From: an uncultured Sphingomonadaceae bacterium | GTDB lineage: Bacteria; Pseudomonadota; Alphaproteobacteria; Sphingomonadales; Sphingomonadaceae | DNA length: 64,000 nucleotides | Assembly: GCA_947496865.1 (NCBI GenBank) | Contig: CANMEE010000002.1 | Span: forward strand, 806,001-870,000 | Direction: 5' to 3' | Shown: positions 20,517-29,686 of the stretch, piece by piece | How positions within the stretch are numbered: the stretch's first letter is position 1 | Layout: every line of letters starts with the position of its first letter | The notes under the pieces: model-generated | Told to the model about the DNA's origin: nothing | Seen by the model: only the letters and a program-made list of their open reading frames with translations | The model's database searches: none | Program-made: the position numbers and the translations under genes

Positions 20517-21080
20517 TTAAGAGACTTTACCGACATATTCACGCGCATACACGTCAACAATGATCCGCGTGCCAGCCGAGATAAATGGCGGCACCATGAC
20601 GCGAACACCATTATCGAGAACCGCAGGCTTATAACTGGAAGATGCGGTCTGACCTTTAACAACCGCGTCAGCTTCCACAATTTCCGCTTCAATCTGGTCC
20701 GGCAATTGTACAGAAATTGGCTTTTCTTCGTAAAGCTCAAGCTGGACATCCATCCCGTCTTGCAAAAATTCAACCGCATCGCCCAACAAGTCTGCGGGCA
20801 ATGTGATCTGCTCGTAATTTTCCTTGTCCATGAAGGTCAACATATCATCGTCGGCAAAAAGATACTGAAATGTCTTGGTATCCAGACGCACCTTTTCCAC
20901 CGTATCGGCGCTGCGAAAGCGAACGTTGGTTTTACGACCATCAACCAGGTTCTTCATTTCAACCTGCATATAAGCGCCGCCCTTGCCGGGCTGCGTGTGC
21001 TGAATCTTGGCGACCTTCCAGAGGCCCTTTTCATAATCCAATATGTTGCCGGGACGGATATCTACGCCGCTGATTTTCAT
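20517..21080 (-). CDS. efp: Translation elongation factor P
   Basis: 187 residues, three beta-barrel domains. It relieves ribosome stalling at polyproline stretches by binding between the P and E sites. The N-terminal domain has [12 protein letters not shown] and the tip loop PGKGGAYMQ, whose lysine is the one modified in many bacteria. The C-terminal domain ends in [19 protein letters not shown] chose ATG 21080 (MKISG); the longer frame to 21179 adds non-homologous residues. It is divergent from the small ORF at 21214. Confidence 0.96.
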   Translation of the reverse strand: MKISGVDIRPGNILDYEKGLWKVAKIQHTQPGKGGAYMQVEMKNLVDGRKTNVRFRSADTVEKVRLDTKTFQYLFADDDMLTFMDKENYEQITLPADLLGDAVEFLQDGMDVQLELYEEKPISVQLPDQIEAEIVEADAVVKGQTASSSYKPAVLDNGVRVMVPPFISAGTRIIVDVYAREYVGKVS

Positions 21081-21213
21081 GGAACATCTCGCTTTCGGAA
21101 ATCTTGTGTTGCGGCCCTCTATAACGACCGAGGACGATAGGCAAGCGCAGCGAAGACTGGATATGGCGATTTCATACAATACATTGCCCTAAGCAGTATT
21201 TACGCGGAAGGTA

Positions 21214-21435
21214 ATGGAAAATATTCCCGATCCGGTGTCGCCCGACAAAACCATTGCCCCTGCTGCTGGTCTATTCAGCGGGGTAATCTCGCACGCCCCC
21301 GCCCCGACACCGACAGCTCATATCGGGTTTCTCAGCGAAATAGAGACGATGCCGCATTTCGGCATCCCCTCTGAAGAAAGCTTCGTCAGAAATTTTCTGA
21401 AAGGGCGCAAAGGACTTTTTGTCATTGAGCCATAG
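21214..21435 (+). CDS. Small protein of unknown function, paralogue 1 of a tandem pair
   Basis: 73 residues, not recognised. It aligns without gaps to the ORF at 21512-21757: AAGLF at residues 17-21, and a motif E-I-E-T-M-P-H-F-x-x-P-S at 42-53, exactly 25 residues later, as in the neighbour. A good ribosome site (GGAAGG) lies just before the ATG. The protein is soluble, proline-rich in the middle, and has no signal peptide. It is divergent from efp and stands alone on the plus strand between two minus-strand genes. The paralogy supports it as a real gene. Confidence 0.5.
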   Translation: MENIPDPVSPDKTIAPAAGLFSGVISHAPAPTPTAHIGFLSEIETMPHFGIPSEESFVRNFLKGRKGLFVIEP

Positions 21436-21511
21436 TCGTTTAACACCTGAATGTCCGCGGATTGTCTTTTTCATACAATACGCCAAACTTACATCAGTGT
21501 AACTAAGCGTC

Positions 21512-21757
21512 ATGGCACAAGCAAATTTTCCAAAAACCACCAAAAGCCGGTTTCTATCCGAACCAGAGTCTTGCACAGCCGCTGCAGCGGGCTTGTTTGG
21601 CTATTCCATTAGTGGCGGTAGGATAAGGTCATACCTTCCGATGCCCGGCTATGTCAGGGAATTGGAACAATTGCCCAATTTCTCGACGCCTTCGGCCGAT
21701 CGGTTTATTGCGCAATATGTGCGATCCAATATAGGCGTTACGAAAAGCTCTTCCTGA
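21512..21757 (+). CDS. Small protein of unknown function, paralogue 2 of a tandem pair
   Basis: 81 residues, not recognised. It shares AAGLF (residues 25-29) and the motif E-L-E-Q-L-P-N-F-x-x-P-S (50-61) with the ORF at 21214, at the same 25-residue spacing, followed by F-[IV]-x-x-[FY]-[VL]. The ribosome site is weak. The end is 6 bases from the convergent thiE stop. Conservation between the two ORFs is at protein level with diverged DNA, which argues for selection on the coding sequence and against a recent DNA duplication. Confidence 0.5.
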   Translation: MAQANFPKTTKSRFLSEPESCTAAAAGLFGYSISGGRIRSYLPMPGYVRELEQLPNFSTPSADRFIAQYVRSNIGVTKSSS

Positions 21758-21763
21758 AGAGCG

Positions 21764-22393
21764 TCAATTCACCGACAATATGTCCGCAAAACGCTTTACC
21801 GCATGGGCAGGCCCCTTGGGGTCTTTCCAAACCGATCCACTAACCGCAAGGAAATCAGCACCAGCGTCAATCAGCGGCTGGCAGTTTTCCGGCGTAATGC
21901 CCCCAATGGCGACACATGGGATTTCCATGATATTTGACCACCATTGCAGCACATCAACTTCAGGCTGGTGATGGGTTTCTTTGGTCTGGGTCGCGAAAAA
22001 AGCACCAAAGGCCACATAGTTTGCACCGCCCTCCCCCGCTTCCATCGCCAGATGTCGGCTGTCATGGCAGGTAATGCCAATCTGGATCTGATCTCCCAAT
22101 TCCGCCCGGGCGTCTTTCAGGCTGCCGTCGCCTTGCCCCAAATGAACGCCATCGGCCCCCAAGCATTTTGCCAACGCGACGTCATCATTCACAATGAAAG
22201 CAACATCATGCGCGTCGCATATGGCTTTGAGTGGCTCGGCCAAAAGTGCCGCCTCATCAGGAGCCACATCTTTTACGCGAAACTGAAAGGCTGCCACCGC
22301 ACCGGCTTCCAAGGCAGATTTTAACTGTTCAGGAAAGTCACCACCGACGTCGAGCGGAGAGATCAGATAGAGTTGGCAAGATGGTATCTTCAT
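21764..22393 (-). CDS. thiE: Thiamine phosphate synthase
   Basis: 209 residues, a TIM barrel joining HMP diphosphate and thiazole phosphate to thiamine phosphate. Visible family motifs are FQFRVKD (diphosphate/Mg site), FIVNDDVALAKCLGADGVHLGQGD, VAFGAFFATQTK with the ligand loop, and AIGGITPEN. No TPP riboswitch is evident upstream and no other thi gene is nearby. It follows the O-methyltransferase gene by 12 bases and is probably part of the fba-led unit. Confidence 0.92.
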   Translation of the reverse strand: MKIPSCQLYLISPLDVGGDFPEQLKSALEAGAVAAFQFRVKDVAPDEAALLAEPLKAICDAHDVAFIVNDDVALAKCLGADGVHLGQGDGSLKDARAELGDQIQIGITCHDSRHLAMEAGEGGANYVAFGAFFATQTKETHHQPEVDVLQWWSNIMEIPCVAIGGITPENCQPLIDAGADFLAVSGSVWKDPKGPAHAVKRFADILSVN

Positions 22394-22405
22394 AATCGCT
22401 ATCCC

Positions 22406-23083
22406 TTAGTCGTCCCTTACAATCCCAAGCAAGAACCCATCCCATTTTTTCGAACCAACGGTTTGTATAGCCGTTGCATCAACACGCGGATGATTATGCA
22501 ATGCGCTGTAAAGTTCGCGTGTCCCCGGAACCTTAGGGTCTGAACTGGCAGGGTCAATCACCCCGCCCTCGCGAACCACATTGTCAAAAACCAGCATCGC
22601 GCCCGGTCGTGACAGTCGTATCGCGTGATCCAGATAAGTCGCATAATTTTCTTTGTCCGCATCTACAAAAACAAAATCGAACCGGGCTATTTTATTTGCT
22701 TCCAGCGCAGCCAGCGAACCTGTTGCTTCACCGACTATTATGTCGACCTTATCCGCCAATCCTGCGCTGTCGATATTGGAGCGCGCCACTGCCGCATATT
22801 GAGGTTCCAGTTCCAGCGAAACGAGACGACCATCATCAGGCAGTGCCCGTGCCAACCAAATCGCCGAATAGCCGCCCAAAGTGCCGATTTCCAAAATATG
22901 GTTCGCGCCAACGCCCCGCGCAAGCAATTCCAGCATCCGGCCCTGTGTTGGCGAAACATCGATCTCCGGAAGACCTGCGCGCGCATTGGCAGTCAAACAA
23001 GCGTCCAGAACCAAATCGTCACCAATCAGATGGCGGACGATATAATCATCCACATCTGACCAGCTTGGATCTGATTTTTTCAA
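22406..23083 (-). CDS. Class I SAM-dependent O-methyltransferase (family 3, catechol/caffeoyl-CoA type)
   Basis: 225 residues. It has the Rossmann-fold methyltransferase motifs: motif I ILEIGTLGGYSAIWLA (about 62-77), an acidic LVSLELEPQ for ribose binding, FDFVFVDADKENY with the metal-ligand aspartate, and a MLVFDNVVREG stretch. This pattern is that of metal-dependent O-methyltransferase family 3, which acts on catechol-like or acyl-CoA-linked substrates. The physiological substrate is not evident. The start ATG 23083 follows fba by 12 bases. Confidence 0.88.
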   Translation of the reverse strand: MKKSDPSWSDVDDYIVRHLIGDDLVLDACLTANARAGLPEIDVSPTQGRMLELLARGVGANHILEIGTLGGYSAIWLARALPDDGRLVSLELEPQYAAVARSNIDSAGLADKVDIIVGEATGSLAALEANKIARFDFVFVDADKENYATYLDHAIRLSRPGAMLVFDNVVREGGVIDPASSDPKVPGTRELYSALHNHPRVDATAIQTVGSKKWDGFLLGIVRDD

Positions 23084-23094
23084 ATGCCTTATTC

Positions 23095-23988
23095 CTAAAC
23101 CTTAACGGTAGAAGCTTTCTGAATTTGATCGATAGCGCCGCCAAGCGACTGATCAAATTCTTCATCGGTCATCGGGTGACGCAAATCCTGTAGCAGTGCG
23201 CGAGAGAAACTCGCGATCATGCCGCGATTTTTGGCAAGCTCTGTACATGCCTCATCGCGCGAGAAGCCGCCGGAAAGCGCAACAACACGCGCAACCCGTG
23301 GATGATCAACAAGTGATGCGTAGAGATTGGCTTCCGTTGGAATCGACAATTTCAGCATGACCTTGCGATCTTCCGGCAGCGCGTCGAGTTGCTTTGTAAT
23401 CTCTTTGAGCAAAATCGCGTCACACTGGGCACGCTCTGCGCTCTTGATATTCACTTCCGGCTCAATCATCGGCATCAGCCCATGATCCAGAATCTCGCTG
23501 GCAACTTCAAACTGCTGCTTGACGATAGCTGCAATGCCGGTTGGCGAGGCTTGGTTGATGACCGAACGCATCTTGGTACCGAAAACGCCTTTTGCCTTAG
23601 CCCGCTCCAGCAATGCACCGAGGCCGGGATTCGGCTTCATCATCTGAACGCCATCGGCTTCGTCTTCGAGGCCCTTGTCCACTTTCAAAAAGGGGACAAC
23701 GCCGCGTTCCCACAGCAATGTCGGCACAGGTTTACCGCCCGCTTCCCCATCCATGGTTTTTTCGAACAGGATCGCGCCAATAACCTTGCCGCTGCCAAAG
23801 CTAGGCGCGGTTACGATACGGCTGCGCATCTTGTGGATCAGGGCAAACATCTCATCATCGTTCGAAAAGGCATCCGCGTCCACGCCATATCCGGCTAATG
23901 CTTTCGGCGTAGAACCACCGCTTTGGTCCAAAGCTGCGATAAAGCCTGCACCATTTTCGATTTTGTCCATCATCTTCGGATCATGCAT
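23095..23988 (-). CDS. fba: Fructose-bisphosphate aldolase class I
   Basis: 297 residues. It reversibly cleaves fructose 1,6-bisphosphate into DHAP and glyceraldehyde 3-phosphate by a Schiff-base mechanism. The N-terminal ALDQSGGSTPKALAGYG signature identifies the bacterial class I type (Staphylococcus-like), and GGFSRDEAC lies near the C-terminus. It is encoded in the same direction as tkt, gap and pgk, with a GNAT gene between pgk and fba, which is a typical alphaproteobacterial carbon-metabolism block. Confidence 0.93.
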   Translation of the reverse strand: MHDPKMMDKIENGAGFIAALDQSGGSTPKALAGYGVDADAFSNDDEMFALIHKMRSRIVTAPSFGSGKVIGAILFEKTMDGEAGGKPVPTLLWERGVVPFLKVDKGLEDEADGVQMMKPNPGLGALLERAKAKGVFGTKMRSVINQASPTGIAAIVKQQFEVASEILDHGLMPMIEPEVNIKSAERAQCDAILLKEITKQLDALPEDRKVMLKLSIPTEANLYASLVDHPRVARVVALSGGFSRDEACTELAKNRGMIASFSRALLQDLRHPMTDEEFDQSLGGAIDQIQKASTVKV

Positions 23989-24012
23989 GAAATTCGTCCT
24001 CGTTCAGTTAGA

Positions 24013-24507
24013 TTATTCGGCAAGAATGTTGATATTCCGCCATAGAATGCGTTCATTAGGAACCATCGTTCCGTAAAGGTCTTTATCCTCAATTCCGTCC
24101 GGGACCCCGCCCAGACGTTTGTACAAGCTTTTGGCGCGGTCATTTCCGACCACGACATGCAACCATATCGCTTTCCGGTCATTTTCTTTGGCTGCACGCG
24201 CGGCACCCACAAGCAATTTGCGACCAATGCCCAGGGAACGGCAGTTGCTGCGAACATGAAGATTGTCGACATAGACCATCTCATCATCCCAAGCGGCAAC
24301 AAAGCCTTGTACTTGCTCATCTTCAGCCACCAGTACGATATCCTTTGGCCCAATTTCGACATTTTTCCAGCGCTCGGCCATCAATTCGGGGATCCGCTCA
24401 TCCAACAATTCTTCGGACAAATAGTCGCGATAGTTTTCCTGCCAGCTACGCGCATGGATTTCGGCGATTATCGGCCTGTCTTTATCTTCTGCAGGCCGGA
24501 TATTCAT
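24013..24507 (-). CDS. GNAT family N-acetyltransferase
   Basis: 164 residues, starting MNIRPAEDKDRPIIAEIHA. The GNAT fold shows the acetyl-CoA pyrophosphate loop in CRSLGIGRKLLVGAA (motif A) and a C-terminal KSLYKRLGGVPDG (motif B). I chose ATG 24507, which overlaps the pgk stop as ATGA; the longer frame runs back into pgk. The substrate is unknown. Being coupled to pgk, it is co-expressed with glycolysis. Confidence 0.88.
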   Translation of the reverse strand: MNIRPAEDKDRPIIAEIHARSWQENYRDYLSEELLDERIPELMAERWKNVEIGPKDIVLVAEDEQVQGFVAAWDDEMVYVDNLHVRSNCRSLGIGRKLLVGAARAAKENDRKAIWLHVVVGNDRAKSLYKRLGGVPDGIEDKDLYGTMVPNERILWRNINILAE

Positions 24508-25694
24508 TTTTGCAGAGCCTTTACACCCGGCAGGTCTTTGCCTTCCATCCATTCAAGGAAAGCGCCGCCCGCGGTGGAAACAAAGCTGAAATCATCGGCA
24601 ACCCCGGCATGATTAAGCGCTGCAACCGTATCGCCGCCGCCAGCTACGGATAATAACGAGCCCTCTTTCGTCAACGCAGCGGCTGTTTTCGCAAGCGCCA
24701 CCGTCGCCATATCGAACGGCGGTGTCTCGAAAGCGCCCATCGGACCGTTCCAGACCAGCGTTTTGCAGGTTTTCAGGACATCAGACAGGGCTTCCACTGC
24801 TGCCGGGCCAACGTCCAGGATCATTTCATCCGCGGCCACCTCATGCACATTTACAGTGCGAGTTGGTGGATTGGGCGCAAATTCTTTCGATACAACGACA
24901 TCATATGGCAGATGCACCGTGCAATCGGCTTTGTCAGCCGCTTCCAGGATTGCATTGGCCGTATCGGTCAGATCATGCTCGCATAGTGATTTGCCAACAT
25001 CGACACCGCGCGCGGCCAGAAAGGTATTGGCCATGCCGCCGCCGATGATCAAGTGGTCCACTTTTTCCACCATTTGCTGCAGAACATCGAGTTTGCTGGA
25101 GACTTTTGCGCCACCGACAACCGCAACCACCGGATGTTCAGGATCGCCCAGCGCTTTGTTCAATGCGCTAAGCTCCCGTTCCATGGAACGCCCGGCATAG
25201 GCTGGCAAATGGTCCGCCAGCCCCACAGTCGTGACATGGGCCCGGTGGGCAGCGGAAAAGGCGTCGTTGACGTAAAACGCGCCAAAGGAGGCAATGGCTT
25301 TGGCCATATCCGGGCTATTTTTCTCTTCACCCGGGGCGAAACGGCTGTTTTCGACCACGACAATGCTGCCATTGGGCAAGGCGTCAATCGTGTCGCGGTT
25401 GGGCATCTGCATGAAACCGACATCGCGGCCGAGAGTTTTGGCCAGTGGCGCAACCACAGGCTCCAGCGAATATTGCATATCCGCCTTGCCTTTTGGCCGC
25501 CCGAAATGAGCAAGCAACAATACTTTAGCGCCCCGATCTGCCAATTCGATTACGGTTGGAATCACCGCTTTCAACCGGGTATCATCGGTAACTTTGCCAT
25601 CGGCCATCGGCACATTCAAGTCGACCCGGACGAGACCGGGTTTTCCCGTGACATCGCCCAAATCATCTAGCGTTTTAAAATTGTTACCAGCCAT
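24504..25694 (-). CDS. pgk: Phosphoglycerate kinase
   Basis: 396 residues, the normal monomer length. It transfers the acyl phosphate of 1,3-bisphosphoglycerate to ADP. The N-terminal signature VRVDLNVPMADGKVTDDTR is present, along with LLAHFGRPKG, a GGAKVSSKLDVL segment and the C-terminal nucleotide loop SVAGGGDTVAAL. The start ATG 25694 lies 18 bases downstream of the gap stop. Its stop overlaps the GNAT start. Confidence 0.97.
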   Translation of the reverse strand: MAGNNFKTLDDLGDVTGKPGLVRVDLNVPMADGKVTDDTRLKAVIPTVIELADRGAKVLLLAHFGRPKGKADMQYSLEPVVAPLAKTLGRDVGFMQMPNRDTIDALPNGSIVVVENSRFAPGEEKNSPDMAKAIASFGAFYVNDAFSAAHRAHVTTVGLADHLPAYAGRSMERELSALNKALGDPEHPVVAVVGGAKVSSKLDVLQQMVEKVDHLIIGGGMANTFLAARGVDVGKSLCEHDLTDTANAILEAADKADCTVHLPYDVVVSKEFAPNPPTRTVNVHEVAADEMILDVGPAAVEALSDVLKTCKTLVWNGPMGAFETPPFDMATVALAKTAAALTKEGSLLSVAGGGDTVAALNHAGVADDFSFVSTAGGAFLEWMEGKDLPGVKALQK

Positions 25695-25712
25695 GGCTCA
25701 GAGCCTTTCTGT

Positions 25713-26717
25713 TTAGAGCAAACCTGCCATCACGCCTGCTGTATCGAGCATCCGGTTGGAAAAGCCCCATTCGTTATCATACCAGCTGACCACACGAACC
25801 AGCTTGCCATCCATGACCGAGGTTTCGAGGCTGTCGACCGAGGAACTGGCTGGCTGATGGTTGAAATCGCTGGATACAAGCGGCTTATCTTCAAAGACCA
25901 TCACACCTTTCATCGGACCGTCAGCCGCGGCTTTCAGGGCATTGTTGATTTCTTCCACAGTGGTATCGCGATTGGGCGTGAACACCAGATCAACGAGACT
26001 GACATTGGGCGTCGGCACCCGGACCGAAGATCCGTCAAGCTTGCCATTAAGTTCCGGCAACACCAGGCCAACGGCGCGAGCGGCGCCGGTGGTGGTCGGG
26101 ATCATGTTGACCGCACCAGCACGCGCACGGCGCATGTCGCTGTGCATTTGATCGAGCATGCGTTGGTCATTGGTATAGCTGTGAATGGTGGTCATGAAGC
26201 CGCGTTCAATACCGACCGCGTCGTTCAACACCTTCGCAACCGGCGCGAGGCAGTTCGTCGTACAAGATGCATTAGAAACAATGACATCCGCTGACGTCAA
26301 TACGTCATGGTTCACACCATAGACGACCGTTTGATCTACATTTTTCGCAGGAGCGGAGATTAAAACACGTTTCGCGCCAGCATCGATATGCGGCTGCGCG
26401 GCTTCTTTGGATTGGAAAAAGCCGGTGCATTCCAATACGATATCAATGCCCATCTCGCCATGCGGCAAATTGCCAGGATCGCGCTCCGACGTGACGGCAA
26501 TTTTCTTGCCGTTGACCGAGATACTGTCGCCATCGGAGGTCACTTCGCCGGGGAAACGGCCGTGGACACTGTCATATCCGAACAAAAGCGCATTGGCATC
26601 CGCATCAGCAAGGTCGTTAATCGCGACCAGCTCGAGGCCACAATCCGGGCGCTCCATGATGGCGCGGGCGACGAGGCGACCGATACGACCAAATCCGTTA
26701 ATTGCTACTTTTGTCAT
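25713..26717 (-). CDS. gap: Type I glyceraldehyde-3-phosphate dehydrogenase
   Basis: 334 residues. The NAD-binding Rossmann motif [14 protein letters not shown] is at the N-terminus. The catalytic cysteine is in [13 protein letters not shown] at about residue 150. The C-terminal [14 protein letters not shown] is complete. It oxidises glyceraldehyde 3-phosphate in glycolysis. It lies 36 bases after tkt with a GGAGCAACATC ribosome-site region upstream. Confidence 0.97.
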   Translation of the reverse strand: MTKVAINGFGRIGRLVARAIMERPDCGLELVAINDLADADANALLFGYDSVHGRFPGEVTSDGDSISVNGKKIAVTSERDPGNLPHGEMGIDIVLECTGFFQSKEAAQPHIDAGAKRVLISAPAKNVDQTVVYGVNHDVLTSADVIVSNASCTTNCLAPVAKVLNDAVGIERGFMTTIHSYTNDQRMLDQMHSDMRRARAGAVNMIPTTTGAARAVGLVLPELNGKLDGSSVRVPTPNVSLVDLVFTPNRDTTVEEINNALKAAADGPMKGVMVFEDKPLVSSDFNHQPASSSVDSLETSVMDGKLVRVVSWYDNEWGFSNRMLDTAGVMAGLL

Positions 26718-26753
26718 GATGTTGCTCCTTTGAATTCCAGTTTATAGCTGTTT

Positions 26754-28721
26754 TCAGCCCAGTTTAGCTAATATTTGAGGTGTAATTATATCTGCAGTGA
26801 GGCCAAAATGCTCAAACAGGTCGTTAATTGGTGCCGAGGCTCCGAAACTATCTATGCCGAAGCGCAAGCCGTTCAACCCTGTATAGCGTTCCCAGCCAAT
26901 GGTTGTTCCTGCCTCGATCGAAACCCGCAAGATATCGTCACCGCCCAGCAGTTCCGATTTATAATCGTCGGGCTGTGCATCAAATAATTCAGTACACGGC
27001 ATGGATACGACGTCTGCACCGACGCCACCCGCTTCCAATTGCGCCGCGACATCCATCGCCAACGATACTTCAGAACCGGTGGCAACAAGAATAACGCGCT
27101 TTCCATTCTCTGCTGATTTAACAGAATAAGCGCCTTTTTCACAAAGGTTTACGCTGACGTCATGGCGGATTGGCGGCAGGCCCTGACGGGTCAAAGCCAG
27201 GGTCGAAGGCCCGTCAGAACGCTTGATAGCAAGCGCCCAGCACTCGGCTGTCTCGATCGCATCAGCAGGCCGGAAGACGTGCATGTTTGGCATTAAGCGC
27301 AGGCTTTGAACATGTTCAATCGGTTGGTGGGTCGGCCCATCTTCACCCAATCCAATGCTGTCATGGGTCATGACATAGATAGCGCGGGTGTTCTGGATAG
27401 CTGATAGCCGCATCGCACCGCGGCAATAGTCAGTAAACACCAGAAATGTGCCGCCATAAGGGATGATACCGCCGTGCAGCGCCATGCCGTTCATGGCCGC
27501 AGCCATGCCGAATTCACGAATACCATAGTAGATATAACGCCCGGAATAGTCATCTTTGGTCAAAGGCTTGGTCGAATCTGTTTTGGTATTGTTCGAACCG
27601 GTCAAATCGGCGCTACCACCCAGCATTTCGGGCAATGCAGCGGTTATCGCTCCCAATGCCATTTCAGAAGCCTTGCGGGTCGCAACCTTGGGCGGATCCT
27701 TCGCCAGGCTTTCAAGATAGTCCTGCATCGCGCCGCTATCGGGCAAAGCACCAGATAGCCGCCGGTTAAACTCTTCAGAAAGACTATGAGCTTTCAAACG
27801 CGCGTCCCATTCCGCACGTTTTACCGCTCCTTTCTCGCCAATTTGGCGCCATGACGCCAAGATATCATCCTGAATTTCAAAGGGTTTTTCGTTCCAACCC
27901 AATTGTTCGCGGGTAGCAGCAATTTCATCTTCGCCAAGCGGCGCACCATGGGTTGCCGATGTTCCTTGCTTGTTAGGGGAACCATAGCCGATCACTGTTT
28001 TACAAGCCACGAGAGACGGCCGCGGGTCGGCATCTGCTTCTTTCAGTGCTTTGCGGATATCATCAAAATCATGGCCGTCGCAGGACACAACGTGCCAGCC
28101 GGAAGCACGATAACGTGCCGGAATATCTTCACTGGTGGACAATTCCGTGCCGCCATCAATGGTTATGCCATTATCGTCCCACAGCACGTTTAAACGGCCA
28201 AGGCCCAGATGCCCGCCCAAACCAACCGCTTCATGGTTGATCGCCTCCATCAGACATCCGTCGCCAGCGATAACCCATGTCTTATGATCTACCAGATCGT
28301 CGCCAAAATGCGCGTTTAAGTGCCGTTCTGCGATCGCCATACCAACGGCCATGGCAAATCCCTGTCCCAATGGACCGGTAGTAGCCTCGACGCCGGCCAG
28401 TTTGAAATTTTCAGGATGGCCCGCACAAGGCGAGGATAATTGCCTGAAATCCTTGATATCTTGCATTGTCGGGCGCTCATAACCCGTAAGATGCAACAAC
28501 GAATAGATCAGCATGGATCCATGGCCGGCGGAGAGCACAAACCGGTCGCGGTCCGCCCATTTGGGTGCCTTAGGATCAAATTTCAGGAAATCGCTAAACA
28601 ACACGGTAGCAACATCTGCCATACCCATGGGCATGCCAGGATGGCCGCTATTGGCCGCTTGCACCGCGTCCATGGACAGTGCGCGGATGGCATTTGCCAT
28701 ATTTTTTTCAGAAACGGTCAT
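26754..28721 (-). CDS. tkt: Transketolase
   Basis: 655 residues, a thiamine-diphosphate enzyme of the pentose phosphate pathway. The N-terminal SGHPGMPMGMAD signature is present, as is the ThDP-Mg motif GDGCLMEAINHEAVGLGGHLGLGRL (about 153-177). A pyrimidine-domain stretch AAAMNGMALHGG and the conserved THDSIGLGEDGPTHQPIEH follow. It is the first gene of the tkt-gap-pgk-fba series and is divergent from the zapA unit, with 195 bases between the starts. Confidence 0.97.
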   Translation of the reverse strand: MTVSEKNMANAIRALSMDAVQAANSGHPGMPMGMADVATVLFSDFLKFDPKAPKWADRDRFVLSAGHGSMLIYSLLHLTGYERPTMQDIKDFRQLSSPCAGHPENFKLAGVEATTGPLGQGFAMAVGMAIAERHLNAHFGDDLVDHKTWVIAGDGCLMEAINHEAVGLGGHLGLGRLNVLWDDNGITIDGGTELSTSEDIPARYRASGWHVVSCDGHDFDDIRKALKEADADPRPSLVACKTVIGYGSPNKQGTSATHGAPLGEDEIAATREQLGWNEKPFEIQDDILASWRQIGEKGAVKRAEWDARLKAHSLSEEFNRRLSGALPDSGAMQDYLESLAKDPPKVATRKASEMALGAITAALPEMLGGSADLTGSNNTKTDSTKPLTKDDYSGRYIYYGIREFGMAAAMNGMALHGGIIPYGGTFLVFTDYCRGAMRLSAIQNTRAIYVMTHDSIGLGEDGPTHQPIEHVQSLRLMPNMHVFRPADAIETAECWALAIKRSDGPSTLALTRQGLPPIRHDVSVNLCEKGAYSVKSAENGKRVILVATGSEVSLAMDVAAQLEAGGVGADVVSMPCTELFDAQPDDYKSELLGGDDILRVSIEAGTTIGWERYTGLNGLRFGIDSFGASAPINDLFEHFGLTADIITPQILAKLG

Positions 28722-28916
28722 GTTTTTAGGATCCCCCAGCAGTGATCAAATTAAGACAACGGTGGACTAAGGAAATCTACCGATTCGCCATTTTGACACA
28801 TCCTTTGCTGGCCTACGCCCATATCGTCAAGGCTACGCTTCACCGATCTCTTGTTTACGCAGCGGCCTGAGATTGTTACCAATGAAACACAATAACTTAT
28901 ATGTCGGAACCAAGTC

Positions 28917-29108
28917 ATGGAAAACGAACGTGTGATCCTCGCAATCGGCCGTATCGAGCGGGCCCTTAGCCGAATAGAAACGGCCAAAGAAACCGGACCA
29001 AGTCATCAACCCGACGCTGCGTTGGAAAAACGTCATGCGGCGCTGAAAGACGAAATGAAGCGGGCCATCCACACAATTGACGGGCTGATCGCCCAGCAGG
29101 AGCGCTAA
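28917..29108 (+). CDS. Small coiled-coil protein upstream of zapA
   Basis: 63 residues, wholly charged and helical (ERVILAIGRIERALSRIETA, then KRHAALKDEMKRAIHTIDGLI) with heptad-like leucine/isoleucine spacing, so probably a short coiled coil. It ends one base before the zapA ATG and is certainly co-translated with it. Small proteins of this kind precede zapA in many alphaproteobacteria, where a partner role in ZapA/Z-ring assembly or a DUF4164-like family has been suggested; I cannot assign it firmly. Confidence 0.75.
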   Translation: MENERVILAIGRIERALSRIETAKETGPSHQPDAALEKRHAALKDEMKRAIHTIDGLIAQQER

Positions 29109-29109
29109 C

Positions 29110-29475
29110 ATGGCACAGGTAAAGCTGGAAATTGGCGGCCGATCATTCATGGTTACCTGTCAGGACGGGGAAGAAGACCATCTGGCCAAATTGGGCGCTA
29201 TGGTTGATTCCAAAGCTGGCGAAGCTGGTGATCCTGCTGGCTTAACGGAAAGCCGCATGTTGCTGTTTACATCGCTCTTGCTGGCCGACGAACTCCATGG
29301 CACGAAAAAGGCCAAGGGCAATGCACCAGCCGCTCAACCGGCCATTCCGGTAGCGGGTGAATCCCAGAAATCTACCGATGCTGAGGATGAGCGCGTGCTG
29401 CTGGCGCTTGAAAAACTGGCTGATCGTGCAGAAGCCTTCGCAAACAGCCTTGAGCAAAGCGCCAATCATCCCTAG
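29110..29475 (+). CDS. zapA: Cell division protein ZapA
   Basis: 121 residues. ZapA binds FtsZ and bundles protofilaments at the division ring. The N-terminal domain has KLEIGGRSFMVTCQDGEEDHLAKLGAMVD, the usual ZapA globular head, followed by SRMLLFTSLLLADELH as the start of the dimerisation helix. A variable linker and a C-terminal helix then follow. The position directly before the 6S RNA gene and 5-FCL matches the conserved zapA-ssrS-ygfA arrangement of proteobacteria. Confidence 0.93.
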   Translation: MAQVKLEIGGRSFMVTCQDGEEDHLAKLGAMVDSKAGEAGDPAGLTESRMLLFTSLLLADELHGTKKAKGNAPAAQPAIPVAGESQKSTDAEDERVLLALEKLADRAEAFANSLEQSANHP

Positions 29476-29479
29476 ATAG

Positions 29480-29668
29480 CAGGGGACGGGTACTGCCTGA
29501 TACGAGCTAGAAGCGAACATCCCTGAGGCGATATAACAACATAGGGAGCTGTCCCTGCCCGGATTGCGGATTTCTTCGGAAATCGGGTCCGACGCATATG
29601 GCGCCCACCTGACGTAATAGGCGTCAGAGGATTTTCCGGCAAACGATCCTGGCGGTCCCGTCACCTTC
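29480..29668 (+). ncRNA. ssrS: 6S RNA
   Basis: The gap between zapA and 5-FCL holds a 6S RNA. The element CCCTGAGGCGATAT at 29521-29534 closely matches the conserved CCCTGAGCCGATAT of E. coli 6S. The ends pair: GACGGG 29485-29490 with CCCGTC 29657-29662, continued by ACTGCC 29492-29497 with GGCGGT 29651-29656 (one G-U). The synteny zapA-ssrS-fthC is the classic one. 6S RNA mimics an open promoter and sequesters sigma-70 RNA polymerase in stationary phase. The ends are approximate. Confidence 0.88.
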
Positions 29669-29686
29669 GTCAAGAAAGATAGTTTT

